Source: Cryomorphaceae bacterium (GTDB lineage Bacteria; Bacteroidota; Bacteroidia; Flavobacteriales_D; Sanyastnellaceae). Taken from it: a stretch of DNA of 64,000 bases. Below the pieces are notes generated by a model, which was not told the DNA's origin, searched no databases, and saw only the letters and a program-made list of their open reading frames with translations. The DNA is taken from positions 1 to 64,000 of the forward strand of contig WGNM01000018.1 in assembly GCA_016124575.1 (NCBI GenBank), given 5' to 3'. The translations under genes were made by a program, and so were the position numbers. This document shows positions 18,134-26,079 of this stretch, piece after piece (the stretch's first letter is position 1; every line of letters begins with the position of its first letter).

Positions 18134-18712
18134 TTAGCGAGAAACACTGATCGATATGGAGAAAAAAGAGAAACGATCACCGACTTCAGTAAGAGAATAT
18201 TTCATCGGATGATTTGAGCGTTTCGCCATGGTCAGGAAGCCAAGACCTGCGCCGCCTTTGTCGTTAAAGGAGTCGTTGCACAGGGTCTCAATATAAAGTT
18301 TCCGAAGTTCAGGCAGCGACATGGCGTTGAGATTGTCGATTTTGCTTGCCAAATGCATGGCGTCATGCGTGAGGATTAAATTTCCTGTTGAAATGATAAA
18401 GCTGTCCTTATAAGAACGCAGGATATAGAAGCTGCTCAAATTTCCTTCACCGTCTTTGGTGCCATGAATAGCAGTGTTTTGCAAGCATTCTATGATGACG
18501 CTGCAAACACGTTTCATGACCATACGCTTCGACCCGTTGTCGAGAATGGCATTTTCTGAAAGTCGCAGTAAAGAGTCTATTTTAGGTTGAGAAATGTCGC
18601 CAGCATAAGACAGCAAAACTCTTTCGCCTTGAATTTTCTCAGGCGACCATCCAAGCATCTCATGGTAGAGACGGCTAAGTTCTGTCTTAGCGGATTCAGA
18701 TATAACTGTCAT
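18134..18712 (-). CDS. SiaB-family (DUF6272-like) serine kinase/ATPase
   Basis: 192 residues with a GHKL ATPase pattern: N-box IIECLQNTAIHG near residue 75 and glycine box GGAGLGFLTMAKRS near 155. Proteins of this type (SiaB family) phosphorylate a SiaC-type (DUF1987) partner, which is dephosphorylated by a SiaA-type PP2C phosphatase; such partner switches control diguanylate cyclases or sigma factors. Neither SiaC nor SiaA is in the window, so the partner must lie elsewhere or the local HD protein is the effector. The start is the ATG at 18712. Confidence 0.75.
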   Translation of the reverse strand: MTVISESAKTELSRLYHEMLGWSPEKIQGERVLLSYAGDISQPKIDSLLRLSENAILDNGSKRMVMKRVCSVIIECLQNTAIHGTKDGEGNLSSFYILRSYKDSFIISTGNLILTHDAMHLASKIDNLNAMSLPELRKLYIETLCNDSFNDKGGAGLGFLTMAKRSNHPMKYSLTEVGDRFSFFSISISVSR

Positions 18713-18849
18713 TTACTTTCCTTTCTCGTGCAATAGCGCGATGATTAAAAATACAAAATAATTTAGACAAAATGACTAAAGTTGTAGACGAATGTTGAAA
18801 TATCTTCGCTAAGGTTGTATTTTGTTCAGCCGTTATTTGCCGTTCAAGC

Positions 18850-18857
18850 CAAAAGTA
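18850..18857 (-). promoter_or_regulatory. Candidate promoter of the SiaB-HD-cyclophilin transcript
   Basis: TACTTTTG on the minus strand matches TAnnTTTG about 137 bases upstream of the SiaB-like ATG. The 291-base gap (18713-19003) also holds a terminator for the preceding unit; I see nothing else in it. Confidence 0.35.
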
Positions 18858-18915
18858 TTAAGTTAAGCGAGAGTTTAGTGAATTGTGGGATTAGACTTTT
18901 GAACATTAAGCAATG

Positions 18916-18980
18916 GAAAAAGGAGGAGCCGGCCAATTTGGACAGAAGTGTAGGATACGAGTTTTTGCTGACCGGCTCCG
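18916..18980 (-). terminator. Candidate terminator after the WYL-linked small genes
   Basis: On the minus strand GGAGCCGG (18979-18972) pairs with CCGGCTCC (18931-18924) around a long loop of 40 bases, followed by TCCTTTTTTCC. The GC-rich 8-bp stem and T run fit an intrinsic terminator, though the loop is unusually long. Confidence 0.5.
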
Positions 18981-19003
18981 ATTATAAGGGATGTTTAGGT
19001 AAA

Positions 19004-19240
19004 TTAATTGTAGCGTCGGAAGGTGTGTTCCGGAATGATGTAGTTGCCGTTGGGCAGGCGCAGCATCTGATAAAATTCTTGGCAGAAGTAATTCACTGGT
19101 TTTCTGAACGGACGATTGTTGAGGTAGCATTCCCAAGCTTCCAATGCCATGCGCTTAGCTGCATTCCATGCATACAAATTGTAGCCATTCGGTCTTGAGA
19201 TAGAATCGATGTGGTGTTGTGCTTCAATGAGTGAATTCAT
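19004..19240 (-). CDS. Small protein of unknown function (78 residues)
   Basis: Starts at the ATG at 19240 (MNSLIEAQHHIDSISRPNGY) and is rich in aromatic residues and Asn (NLYAWNAAKRMALEAWECYL). No signal peptide, no transmembrane helix, no known family recognised. It follows the 126-residue gene by 52 bases on the same strand and precedes a terminator-like hairpin. A plus-strand frame covers the same DNA, but its codon pattern and orientation fit worse. Probably real, unverified. Confidence 0.55.
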   Translation of the reverse strand: MNSLIEAQHHIDSISRPNGYNLYAWNAAKRMALEAWECYLNNRPFRKPVNYFCQEFYQMLRLPNGNYIIPEHTFRRYN

Positions 19241-19292
19241 GACCTTGTGTTTTGTTGATGATACAAATCTCCATTGGCAGAACGTAAAGGAT

Positions 19293-19673
19293 TTACGCTC
19301 TGAATTTTTTATCGGATTTGTAGTTGAAAAATGCATCTACCTGCAGCAGATCAGGGTTTTTCTTCTTCCCTACAAGTCCAATTCCGAGAATCAAAACGGG
19401 GTGGCCAAGAATTTCAGACATGGTAAACGATTCCCATCTCTCATTGGTTGTTTGCAAACGCTCTCCTATGGTCGACATGATTTTTAGCGCATCGGCTTTT
19501 ACCATTCTCGACATCATAATGTTGTTGAGGGTGGGGTAGGTTAACTCCAGACTTGTGCGCATGAGCTTGTCGTCGCTTGCGTACGAAGCGGCTATTTGGA
19601 CATGGTCGCGGTGCGTGAAGAATGAAATGGAATCGATACGCAGTGAGCGGAGTAGCAATGTTGAATCTTTCAT
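19293..19673 (-). CDS. Unknown protein (126 residues)
   Basis: Starts at the ATG at 19673 (MKDSTLLLRSLRIDSISFF). It has a mixed alpha/beta composition with a LGHPVLILGIGLVGKKK segment and a basic C-terminus. No signal peptide and no motif I can name. It lies 43 bases after the WYL regulator and 52 bases before the 78-residue gene, all co-directional, which suggests a three-gene unit. The WYL protein could regulate this pair. Confidence 0.6.
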   Translation of the reverse strand: MKDSTLLLRSLRIDSISFFTHRDHVQIAASYASDDKLMRTSLELTYPTLNNIMMSRMVKADALKIMSTIGERLQTTNERWESFTMSEILGHPVLILGIGLVGKKKNPDLLQVDAFFNYKSDKKFRA

Positions 19674-19716
19674 TTTGTTCTTTTTTGAAAGATTCAATCA
19701 ACACTACGTAATCAAT

Positions 19717-20748
19717 TTACGTGGTAGAATATTGTTTGAAAGCGAGTTCGAGGTCGTCTCTCATTCTTAATCGAAGTGATTCAGGTTGTGTTACTTCAAT
19801 GTCTTTTCCATAGCTGCGCAGAATGCTCAATAGCTCATAGGTGATGAGCACGCGCAATTGAATATAAACCAACTTCCCTTTTCTCTTGATTTGCTGGGAG
19901 TGATGCAGTGGCTGAGAGGCGAGGTATTTCGCTAGCAGTGTGGAGCTCAAAAACTCAACGTTCGATGGCATGCTGTCTATCTCGGTGATGCCGATGCTGT
20001 GAGTGAAAAACCGCGCAGGGTCGAATGTGGGGTCGGGTTCGAATGTTTCTTTTAAAACGTCAAGCTCGCTTATTCTGTCTAGTCCATATGTGCGGAATCC
20101 TTTCTTGTCGAGGTCCCAAGCAATTAAATACCACCTGTTTCTGTATTCTTTAAGCAGATATGGATTGGTGGTACGTGTTTCGAGCTCAATGTTGTCGTCG
20201 ATGCTGAATTTCTCGTAGAAAAAGGAAATGCTTGCATGGTTTTGTATCGCTTGCAAAAGTGGACCGAGGAACTCTATTCCTTTCACTTCGGGTGCTTCTT
20301 CAAATTGAATGAAGGCATCGGCTGTGTGGTCGTTTGCATCGGGTTTGATGCTGATGCGTGCGACTATCTTTTCGATGGCATGCTCGTATTGCTTGAATAG
20401 CGGTGTGTTTCGAAACTGATACAATGTAGAAGTGGCCAGTGTTAAAGCATCTATGTCGTCTTGGTTAAGGCTTATGTTGTTGATGCTGTATTCTGGATCT
20501 TCGTAATAATAGCCTTTTTCTATGCGGTGGTATGCAATAGGTGCGTAATAGCCAAGCTCACTCTCATTTCGCATTGCCCACAGGTCTTTTTCAATGGTGC
20601 TCTCTGAAATGTTTTCGCCGAAACTGCCGTACAACGCGTTTTCACAAGCCTGTCGCAATACTTCTTTGTTGGGGTATGGTTTGCCAACATTGGTGAGGCA
20701 TCGATCTATAATTCTGTAGCGTAGTAACGCGTATTTATTCGCCGGCAT
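19717..20748 (-). CDS. WYL-domain transcriptional regulator
   Basis: 343 residues. An N-terminal winged helix (residues about 5-70, ALLRYRIIDRCL, SESTIEKDLWAMR) is followed by a WYL domain around 160-240 with YLLKEYRNRWYLIAWDLDKKGFRTYGLDRI, where the W-Y-L triplet is RWYLI. WYL proteins sense ligands, often nucleotides or nucleic acid fragments, and frequently control defence or DNA-repair genes; family knowledge, not shown here. It heads a minus-strand unit with two unknown small genes. Confidence 0.88.
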   Translation of the reverse strand: MPANKYALLRYRIIDRCLTNVGKPYPNKEVLRQACENALYGSFGENISESTIEKDLWAMRNESELGYYAPIAYHRIEKGYYYEDPEYSINNISLNQDDIDALTLATSTLYQFRNTPLFKQYEHAIEKIVARISIKPDANDHTADAFIQFEEAPEVKGIEFLGPLLQAIQNHASISFFYEKFSIDDNIELETRTTNPYLLKEYRNRWYLIAWDLDKKGFRTYGLDRISELDVLKETFEPDPTFDPARFFTHSIGITEIDSMPSNVEFLSSTLLAKYLASQPLHHSQQIKRKGKLVYIQLRVLITYELLSILRSYGKDIEVTQPESLRLRMRDDLELAFKQYSTT

Positions 20749-20885
20749 GATGTTCAGTTTCTTGTTGTAAAAATACGCTTCTTGTTTGATGAAACACGTG
20801 ATCTTTGTCGGTGAAGTGCTTTACTTTGTTTGTGAAATGTACATTTCCAATCACTTTTTTCCATCTTTAACGTTCAAGATAAAAA

Positions 20886-21557
20886 ATGTCTACCATGCGC
20901 TTTCGCCACTTTCTTCTGGCTTTTTTACTTACGGTGCTCACCATTTCGGTGTACATGCTCTCAACAGGTAGGTGGAGTTCACCGGTGGTGGATGTTAATG
21001 CTCCTTTCACCCTTGGGCTCAATGCCCTTGAGTTGGCTGAGCACAATTACGGCGATGATGTGAGGGAGTATGCGCAGAAATTCGATCTTCCTGCCGAATA
21101 TTTACTCGCGCTAATCGTCTTGGAATGTAGCGGAGAGGCTTCGCCAGGAAGCAGGTTTGAAAAGGGTGTTTACGAGAAATTGGTTGCATTGCGCGATGGC
21201 AAGCGCAAGAAGTTTGAGCAAATCAGACAAGGTGATCTCGCTGACGCTTCGGATGAATCACTCAAAAATTTGGCGACTTCGTGGGGGCCGTTTCAATTGA
21301 TGGGTTATAAATGCTTGGGGTTGGATGTTGAAGTGAGTGACATCCGCGGTAGCGATGCTTTGTACCACGGTGTGAGGTGGATAAATGAGGAGTACGGAAG
21401 GATGTTGCGAAATAAACATTTCAAAGATGCATTTCACTATCACAATGCGGGATCCCGTTACCCGCTTATTGGTAAGCCGCGTACCCACGACCCCAATTAT
21501 GTGTCGAATGGTTTGCGATACATGGAGTACTTTAAAAAAGAAATGGTGCAGGAGTGA
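20886..21557 (+). CDS. Membrane-anchored or secreted lysozyme/transglycosylase-like protein
   Basis: 223 residues. An N-terminal hydrophobic segment (residues 7-26) serves as signal anchor or signal peptide. The core resembles the goose-lysozyme/SLT-like fold: LALIVLECSGEA with a candidate catalytic Glu near residue 82, then SWGPFQLMGYKCLG, the usual glycine-glutamine turn of lytic transglycosylases and N-acetylmuramidases. It ends with FHYHNAGSRYPL. A second ATG at 20895 is an alternative start. It probably cleaves peptidoglycan; the substrate specificity cannot be read. Confidence 0.72.
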   Translation: MSTMRFRHFLLAFLLTVLTISVYMLSTGRWSSPVVDVNAPFTLGLNALELAEHNYGDDVREYAQKFDLPAEYLLALIVLECSGEASPGSRFEKGVYEKLVALRDGKRKKFEQIRQGDLADASDESLKNLATSWGPFQLMGYKCLGLDVEVSDIRGSDALYHGVRWINEEYGRMLRNKHFKDAFHYHNAGSRYPLIGKPRTHDPNYVSNGLRYMEYFKKEMVQE

Positions 21558-21569
21558 ATTGGTGTCGGT

Positions 21570-21603
21570 TTTAAAAAAGAAGAGGACAGCTTTCACTGTC
21601 CTC
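21570..21603 (-). terminator. Terminator after hsp20
   Basis: GAGGACAG (21582-21589) and CTGTCCTC (21596-21603) form a perfect stem with a 6-base loop. On the minus strand it is followed by TTCTTTTTT, so it terminates hsp20. On the plus strand the T run is missing. Confidence 0.75.
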
Positions 21604-21638
21604 GACTTACCTTAACCAAAAAACCAATTAAACCAACC

Positions 21639-22076
21639 TTACAAGATTTCGATTTTCTTTACCTGAGGCTGAGCAGGTGCTTCTTTAGGAAGCGTAATCG
21701 TCAATATTCCATGCTCTTGGTGAGCGCTGATGTCGGATGTACGAATGTTCTTCGGCAATGAAAAGCTTCTGCTAAACGCTTTCGATGAAAATTCGCGGAA
21801 GGTGTATTTGCCTTCTGTCTCCGCTTCTTCTTTTTCTTTTTTCGCTGAAAAGGTGAGGACGTTTCCAGAGAGCTCAATGTTGATTTCAGACTTGCTGAAA
21901 CCAGGTATGGCGAGCTCAATTTCATAGCCGTTTTCCAATTCTTTCACGTTTGCAGCGGGTATGATGCTGCTCTCTTCTTTCGGTAAGCCTTTGAAAAAAA
22001 GATCTCGAGCAACTACATCGTCGAAAAAGGTGTTGAAGACTGAAGTGCGCGGGGTGCGGTATTTTACTAGTGTCAT
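21639..22076 (-). CDS. Small heat shock protein Hsp20 (alpha-crystallin family)
   Basis: 145 residues. The alpha-crystallin domain runs from about 40 to 130 (YEIELAIPGFSKSEINIEL, GILTITLPK) and is followed by a short tail with the IEIL motif that docks into the beta4/beta8 groove (I-x-I/L). It holds unfolding proteins as an oligomer for refolding by ATP-dependent chaperones. No TAnnTTTG element is seen upstream, but two copies of a 13-bp palindrome lie 93-141 bases upstream, suggesting a dedicated stress control. Confidence 0.94.
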   Translation of the reverse strand: MTLVKYRTPRTSVFNTFFDDVVARDLFFKGLPKEESSIIPAANVKELENGYEIELAIPGFSKSEINIELSGNVLTFSAKKEKEEAETEGKYTFREFSSKAFSRSFSLPKNIRTSDISAHQEHGILTITLPKEAPAQPQVKKIEIL

Positions 22077-22168
22077 AACAAATGATTTTAAGTTTTACGA
22101 TTGTCCCCTTTTCAATCGATGTACCATTCGGAATTTCATGAATTCTTGTCATTTAACACCACCCCGTC

Positions 22169-22217
22169 AATGACAAAATGGCATTTCGTGTGATGTGTTA
22201 ATGACAAAATGGCATTT
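22169..22217 (-). promoter_or_regulatory. Paired palindromic repeat upstream of hsp20
   Basis: The 18-base sequence AATGACAAAATGGCATTT occurs twice, at 22169-22186 and 22200-22217, 31 bases apart (about three helical turns). Its core TGACAAAATGGCA is a TGNCA-N3-TGNCA inverted repeat. Position and pairing suggest a regulator-binding site; the regulator is unknown. Confidence 0.5.
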
Positions 22218-22294
22218 TGAATAGACAAACGGGTCCAGAGCGAAGACTGAGATGTTGCTTCGTTCGTGTTTTAAGTAGGAAATAGAGGTTTAAA

Positions 22295-23044
22295 TCAATC
22301 CCAGTCTCCGAAATCGTTCGGGTCGTAGGTTTCAGAAGAATTCGCAGTGAGGCGGTTGATTTCTTTGAGTTCGGCATTGCTGAAATAGCGCCAACGGCCG
22401 ACAGGAATGTCGAGGCGGACGTTCATGATGCGGGTGCGACAAAGTTGAACAACATCGTAATCAAGGTATTCGCACATGCGCCGGATCTGACGGTTTAGCC
22501 CTTGCGTGAGGATGATTTTAAAGCGATACTTGTTTATTTGCTCTACAAAGCACTTCTTGGTGACGGTGTCTAATATGGGAACACCGTTGCCCATGGCTAG
22601 AATAAATTCGCGTGTAATAGGTCTGTCAACTGTTACGACGTATTCTTTTTCGTGGTTATTTCTTGCCCGAAGAATCTTGTTTACTATAGCACCGTCATTG
22701 GTAAGAAAGATCAAGCCCTCACTGGCTTTGTCGAGTCGGCCGATGGGATAGATGCGCTTCGGGAAATTGATGTAGTCGATGATGTTGTTTGGCTCATATC
22801 GCGTATCGGTGGTGCATACGATGCCAACGGGTTTATTGAAAGCGATGTAGATAGGTAGTTCGTTTTTGTTGACGATCAATTCGCCATCCACGCGGACTTC
22901 ATCGCCGGCGTTCACTTTGGTACCCATTTCAGGAACTTGTCCGTTAATGGTCACCCTTCCTTCGTCAATAAGCTGATCTGCTGCTCTGCGTGAGCAAAAT
23001 CCAACCTCGCTGAGGTATTTGTTGATACGAACTGATTCTTCCAT
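22295..23044 (-). CDS. rluF: 23S rRNA pseudouridine synthase, RluF-like
   Basis: 249 residues. An N-terminal S4 RNA-binding domain (RINKYLSEVGFCSRRAADQL, residues 6-55) is followed by the RsuA/RluB/E/F catalytic domain, with the catalytic aspartate at residue 105 in IGRLDKASEGL. LTQGLNRQIRRMCEYL is the RluF-like signature near 185. It isomerises a uridine in 23S rRNA; RluF rather than RluB is the best reading from the GLNRQIRRM motif. It follows DUF554 by 70 bases on the same strand. Confidence 0.88.
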   Translation of the reverse strand: MEESVRINKYLSEVGFCSRRAADQLIDEGRVTINGQVPEMGTKVNAGDEVRVDGELIVNKNELPIYIAFNKPVGIVCTTDTRYEPNNIIDYINFPKRIYPIGRLDKASEGLIFLTNDGAIVNKILRARNNHEKEYVVTVDRPITREFILAMGNGVPILDTVTKKCFVEQINKYRFKIILTQGLNRQIRRMCEYLDYDVVQLCRTRIMNVRLDIPVGRWRYFSNAELKEINRLTANSSETYDPNDFGDWD

Positions 23045-23114
23045 TTCAATAAAACAGTGGACAAAAGTACGTTTTAAGCAGCTAAATCTTTTTTGGTCTG
23101 CGTCTTAATCACAA

Positions 23115-23813
23115 TTAAAATGGCATGAGGGCAGCAACATGAGGTGCTATGCCTGCGAAAATAGGTGCGAAAACCAAGGCGGGAAGGATGTTGATCAACC
23201 GCAATTGGGTGAGGTTTAGCATGTTCAATCCAAGGCCAATCATCAAGATGCCGCCGGTTGCAGTAAGCTCAGTTTGCGGACTTCCCTCGAGCAACGGTGC
23301 GAGGAAAGATGCTGAAAGTGTAAGTCCGCCTTGATACAAAAACAAAGGAATAACGGCCAGCAAAATGCCACGTCCGAAAGCTGCGGTGAGCGCCATCGAC
23401 GAGAAAAGATCCATCAGTGATTTGGTCATGACAGTGTCTCTATTGCCAGTTAAACCTTCTTCAAAACTACCTACAATAGACATAGCCCCGATGCTGAACA
23501 TGGCAAATCCTGTAAGCATCAATTGGCCTGGAGGCACTTTATCATCCGTGGCGTTGCCACGACCTGAGAGAACGGTGTCGAGCCGCTGCTGAAGGCGCAG
23601 CACTTCACCCAAAACAATGCCTGATGAGAGTGCCAAAACCAAAATGAGCGGGTTGAGCGAATTGAACGACATGCGTACACCCAAGTATAGCGTGAAAAGC
23701 GCCAAACCACTGATAACAGTATTGGATACACGTTCTGGCAGGCGGTGCTTGAGCAGCAAGCCTACGGAACCGCCGACTAAAACAGTGGCGACATTGAATA
23801 TTACACCAATCAT
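23115..23813 (-). CDS. DUF554 family membrane protein
   Basis: 232 residues from the ATG at 23813, giving MIGVIFNVATVLVGGSVGLLL, the standard start of this family; the upstream open frame is discarded. It has six to seven hydrophobic segments, several glycine-rich (FSIGAMSIVGSFEEGLTGN). DUF554 members are inner-membrane proteins with suggested transport roles but no settled function. It is divergent from tgt with 56 bases between the starts. Confidence 0.85.
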   Translation of the reverse strand: MIGVIFNVATVLVGGSVGLLLKHRLPERVSNTVISGLALFTLYLGVRMSFNSLNPLILVLALSSGIVLGEVLRLQQRLDTVLSGRGNATDDKVPPGQLMLTGFAMFSIGAMSIVGSFEEGLTGNRDTVMTKSLMDLFSSMALTAAFGRGILLAVIPLFLYQGGLTLSASFLAPLLEGSPQTELTATGGILMIGLGLNMLNLTQLRLINILPALVFAPIFAGIAPHVAALMPF

Positions 23814-23856
23814 GTGACAAGTATACGCAAACGCGCGCATGATCGATTCGGTTCGT

Positions 23857-23864
23857 TACCTTTG
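23857..23864 (+). promoter_or_regulatory. Promoter of tgt, 5 bases from its ATG
   Basis: TACCTTTG is an exact TAnnTTTG match. Only GCGCC separates it from the tgt ATG at 23870, so the start site would coincide with the start codon. No clear -33 TTG is seen. Confidence 0.55.
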
Positions 23865-23869
23865 CGCCG

Positions 23870-25000
23870 ATGAAATTTTCAGTTCAAGCGAAAGATCCCC
23901 GCAGCAAGGCACGGGCGGGAGTTCTGGAAACCGATCACGGTCCAATAGAGACGCCTATATTTATGCCTGTGGGTACGGCGGGTACTGTAAAAGCTGTCCC
24001 ACAACAAGATTTGGTAAATGATATTCAAGCGCAAATCATTTTGGGCAACACGTATCATCTGTATCTGCGTCCGGGCATCGATATCATTTCAGCAGCTGGT
24101 GGTTTGCATGAGTTTATCCATTGGGATCGTCCGATTCTTACCGATTCTGGCGGTTTTCAAGTGTATTCGCTATCTGGAATTCGCAAGATCACAGAAGAAG
24201 GTGTCAAATTTAAGTCGCATATCGACGGTTCATCGCATGTTTTTAGTCCTGAACGCGCCATAGATATCCAACGCGCCATTGGTGCCGATATCGTCATGGC
24301 TTTCGATGAATGCACGCCTTACCCTTGTGAATTCGGCTATGCGCGCGAGTCGATGGAGATGACGCATCGTTGGCTGAAGCGCTGCATTCAAAGAATGGAT
24401 GAAACGGAGCCAAAGTACGGATACAATCAAGCCCTTTTCCCAATTGTCCAGGGCAGCACATATCCTGATCTGAGAAAGCAATCGGCTGAGTTTATCGCTC
24501 AACAAGGAGCTTTCGGAAATGCCATTGGCGGACTATCAGTGGGTGAGCCGCACGAAGAGATGTATGCGATGACCGATTTGGTGTGCTCTATACTTCCTGA
24601 AGATCGTCCGCGTTACCTCATGGGTGTTGGCACGCCGGCCAATATTTTAGAGTGCATAGCGTTAGGCGTTGATATGTTTGATTGTGTAATGCCAACTCGT
24701 AACGCACGCAATGCAACCATATTCACCAAAAACGGTGTGATGAATATGCGAAATGCAAAGTGGGCAAATGATTTTTCGATGCTCGATCCTGATGGTACTT
24801 CTTTGGTCGATACGTATTATTCGAAATCATACGTGCGCCACTTGTTCGCAGCAAATGAGATGTTGGCTTTTTGGATTGCCAGCTTGCACAATTTGGCATT
24901 CTATCTATGGCTTGTAAAAGAGGCGCGATTGAAGATTCAAGATGGTACGTTTGCGACTTGGAAAGATGAAATGGTGAAGAAGGTAACACAGCGCCTATAA
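23870..25000 (+). CDS. tgt: Queuine/preQ1 tRNA-ribosyltransferase (tRNA-guanine transglycosylase)
   Basis: 376 residues; exchanges guanine 34 for preQ1 in tRNAs with GUN anticodons. Barrel motifs are intact: DSGGFQVYSLS with the base-binding/catalytic Asp near 89, GGLSVGEP near 220 and FDCVMPTRNARN with the nucleophile Asp near 266. The C-terminal zinc site C-x-C-x2-C...H of well-studied Tgt enzymes is absent: the segment after LDP at about residue 304 contains no cysteine, and only the His of ASLHN remains. It overlaps the next gene in TAATG. Confidence 0.95.
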   Translation: MKFSVQAKDPRSKARAGVLETDHGPIETPIFMPVGTAGTVKAVPQQDLVNDIQAQIILGNTYHLYLRPGIDIISAAGGLHEFIHWDRPILTDSGGFQVYSLSGIRKITEEGVKFKSHIDGSSHVFSPERAIDIQRAIGADIVMAFDECTPYPCEFGYARESMEMTHRWLKRCIQRMDETEPKYGYNQALFPIVQGSTYPDLRKQSAEFIAQQGAFGNAIGGLSVGEPHEEMYAMTDLVCSILPEDRPRYLMGVGTPANILECIALGVDMFDCVMPTRNARNATIFTKNGVMNMRNAKWANDFSMLDPDGTSLVDTYYSKSYVRHLFAANEMLAFWIASLHNLAFYLWLVKEARLKIQDGTFATWKDEMVKKVTQRL

Positions 25001-26079
25001 TGAAGTTGCTCGACTGGTATATCATCAAGAAGTTTCTCAGCACCTTTTTCTTTATGATCGGTGCCTTCTGTGTGATTGCCGTGGTATTTGATCTCTCTGA
25101 AAATATCGACGACCTCATGGCCAATGCCGCGCCATTGGATGAAATTATTGTCGATTACTACCTCAATTTTTGTCTGTTTTTCGGAAACATGCTGAGCTCG
25201 TTCATCGTGTTTCTTACCATCATACTTTTTACGAGTCGGTTGGCGCAACAAACTGAGTTTGTAGCCATGCTATCTGGCGGGGTGAGCTTCAATCGCTTGA
25301 TGCGTCCGTATTTCATAGCATCTACATTTCTGGTTTTGCTATCGCTTTTAATTGCGCATATTCTCTTGCCTGAGGCGAATAAAACGAAAGTAGACTTTGA
25401 GTTCAAGTACATTCATACGCGTTTTTTGATCAGCGATCAGCACATGTATCGCGAGATAGAGCCGGGCACCATTGCCTACTTCCGGTCGATTACAGCTGAT
25501 CGAAATGTGGGCTATAAGTTCGCTCTGGAAAACTGGGAAGATGGCCGCTTGGTACGCAAGATTATGTCGGCAAAAGCCAATTACATTGACTCAACGGGGA
25601 TGTGGAAATTGACAACGGTGAAGGTTCGCGACATACACCTTGATGGCACTGAGGATATCCGCATTGAGAGCACAATCGATACTACATTGGATATGCACTT
25701 TTCAGATTTTGCACAGCGCAGCGAGATCATATCGACGATGGGCTATCATGAGTTGAACGACTACATCCAAAGTGAAAAGCAGGGAGGGTCGGGTAACGTA
25801 GCTTTTATTGAAATTGAAAAATACTCTCGCACTTCGAATGCTTTTGCGATCTATGTTTTGACCTTGATTGGGGTGTCGTTGGCGTCGAGAAAGGTGCGCG
25901 GGGGGACAGGTTTGCACCTCTTTTTCGCGGTCGTCATTGGTTTGACTTATGTTTTTTGTCTGAAGATGACAACGGTGGCAGCCACAACGGTTGGATTGCC
26001 AGCATACATCGCTGTGTGGGTTCCGAACGTGTTGTTTAGTGTTCTGGGGCTGTTCATATACGTCCGTGCCCCGAAATAA
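25000..26079 (+). CDS. LptF/LptG-family lipopolysaccharide export permease
   Basis: 359 residues with the YjgP/YjgQ topology: three N-terminal membrane helices (from MKLLDWYIIKKFLSTFFFMIG), a large periplasmic domain about 130-270, then three C-terminal helices. It works with LptB ATPase to pull LPS from the inner membrane to the Lpt bridge. LptF versus LptG cannot be told apart from one paralogue. The start shares one base with the tgt stop (TAATG), implying translational coupling, and the gene abuts ispE at its end on the opposite strand. Confidence 0.92.
   Translation: MKLLDWYIIKKFLSTFFFMIGAFCVIAVVFDLSENIDDLMANAAPLDEIIVDYYLNFCLFFGNMLSSFIVFLTIILFTSRLAQQTEFVAMLSGGVSFNRLMRPYFIASTFLVLLSLLIAHILLPEANKTKVDFEFKYIHTRFLISDQHMYREIEPGTIAYFRSITADRNVGYKFALENWEDGRLVRKIMSAKANYIDSTGMWKLTTVKVRDIHLDGTEDIRIESTIDTTLDMHFSDFAQRSEIISTMGYHELNDYIQSEKQGGSGNVAFIEIEKYSRTSNAFAIYVLTLIGVSLASRKVRGGTGLHLFFAVVIGLTYVFCLKMTTVAATTVGLPAYIAVWVPNVLFSVLGLFIYVRAPK

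Noticed and set aside
18815-19198. 127-residue plus-strand frame
   Set aside because: It runs through the terminator-like hairpin and over the 78-residue gene, and its composition is less protein-like than the minus-strand reading.
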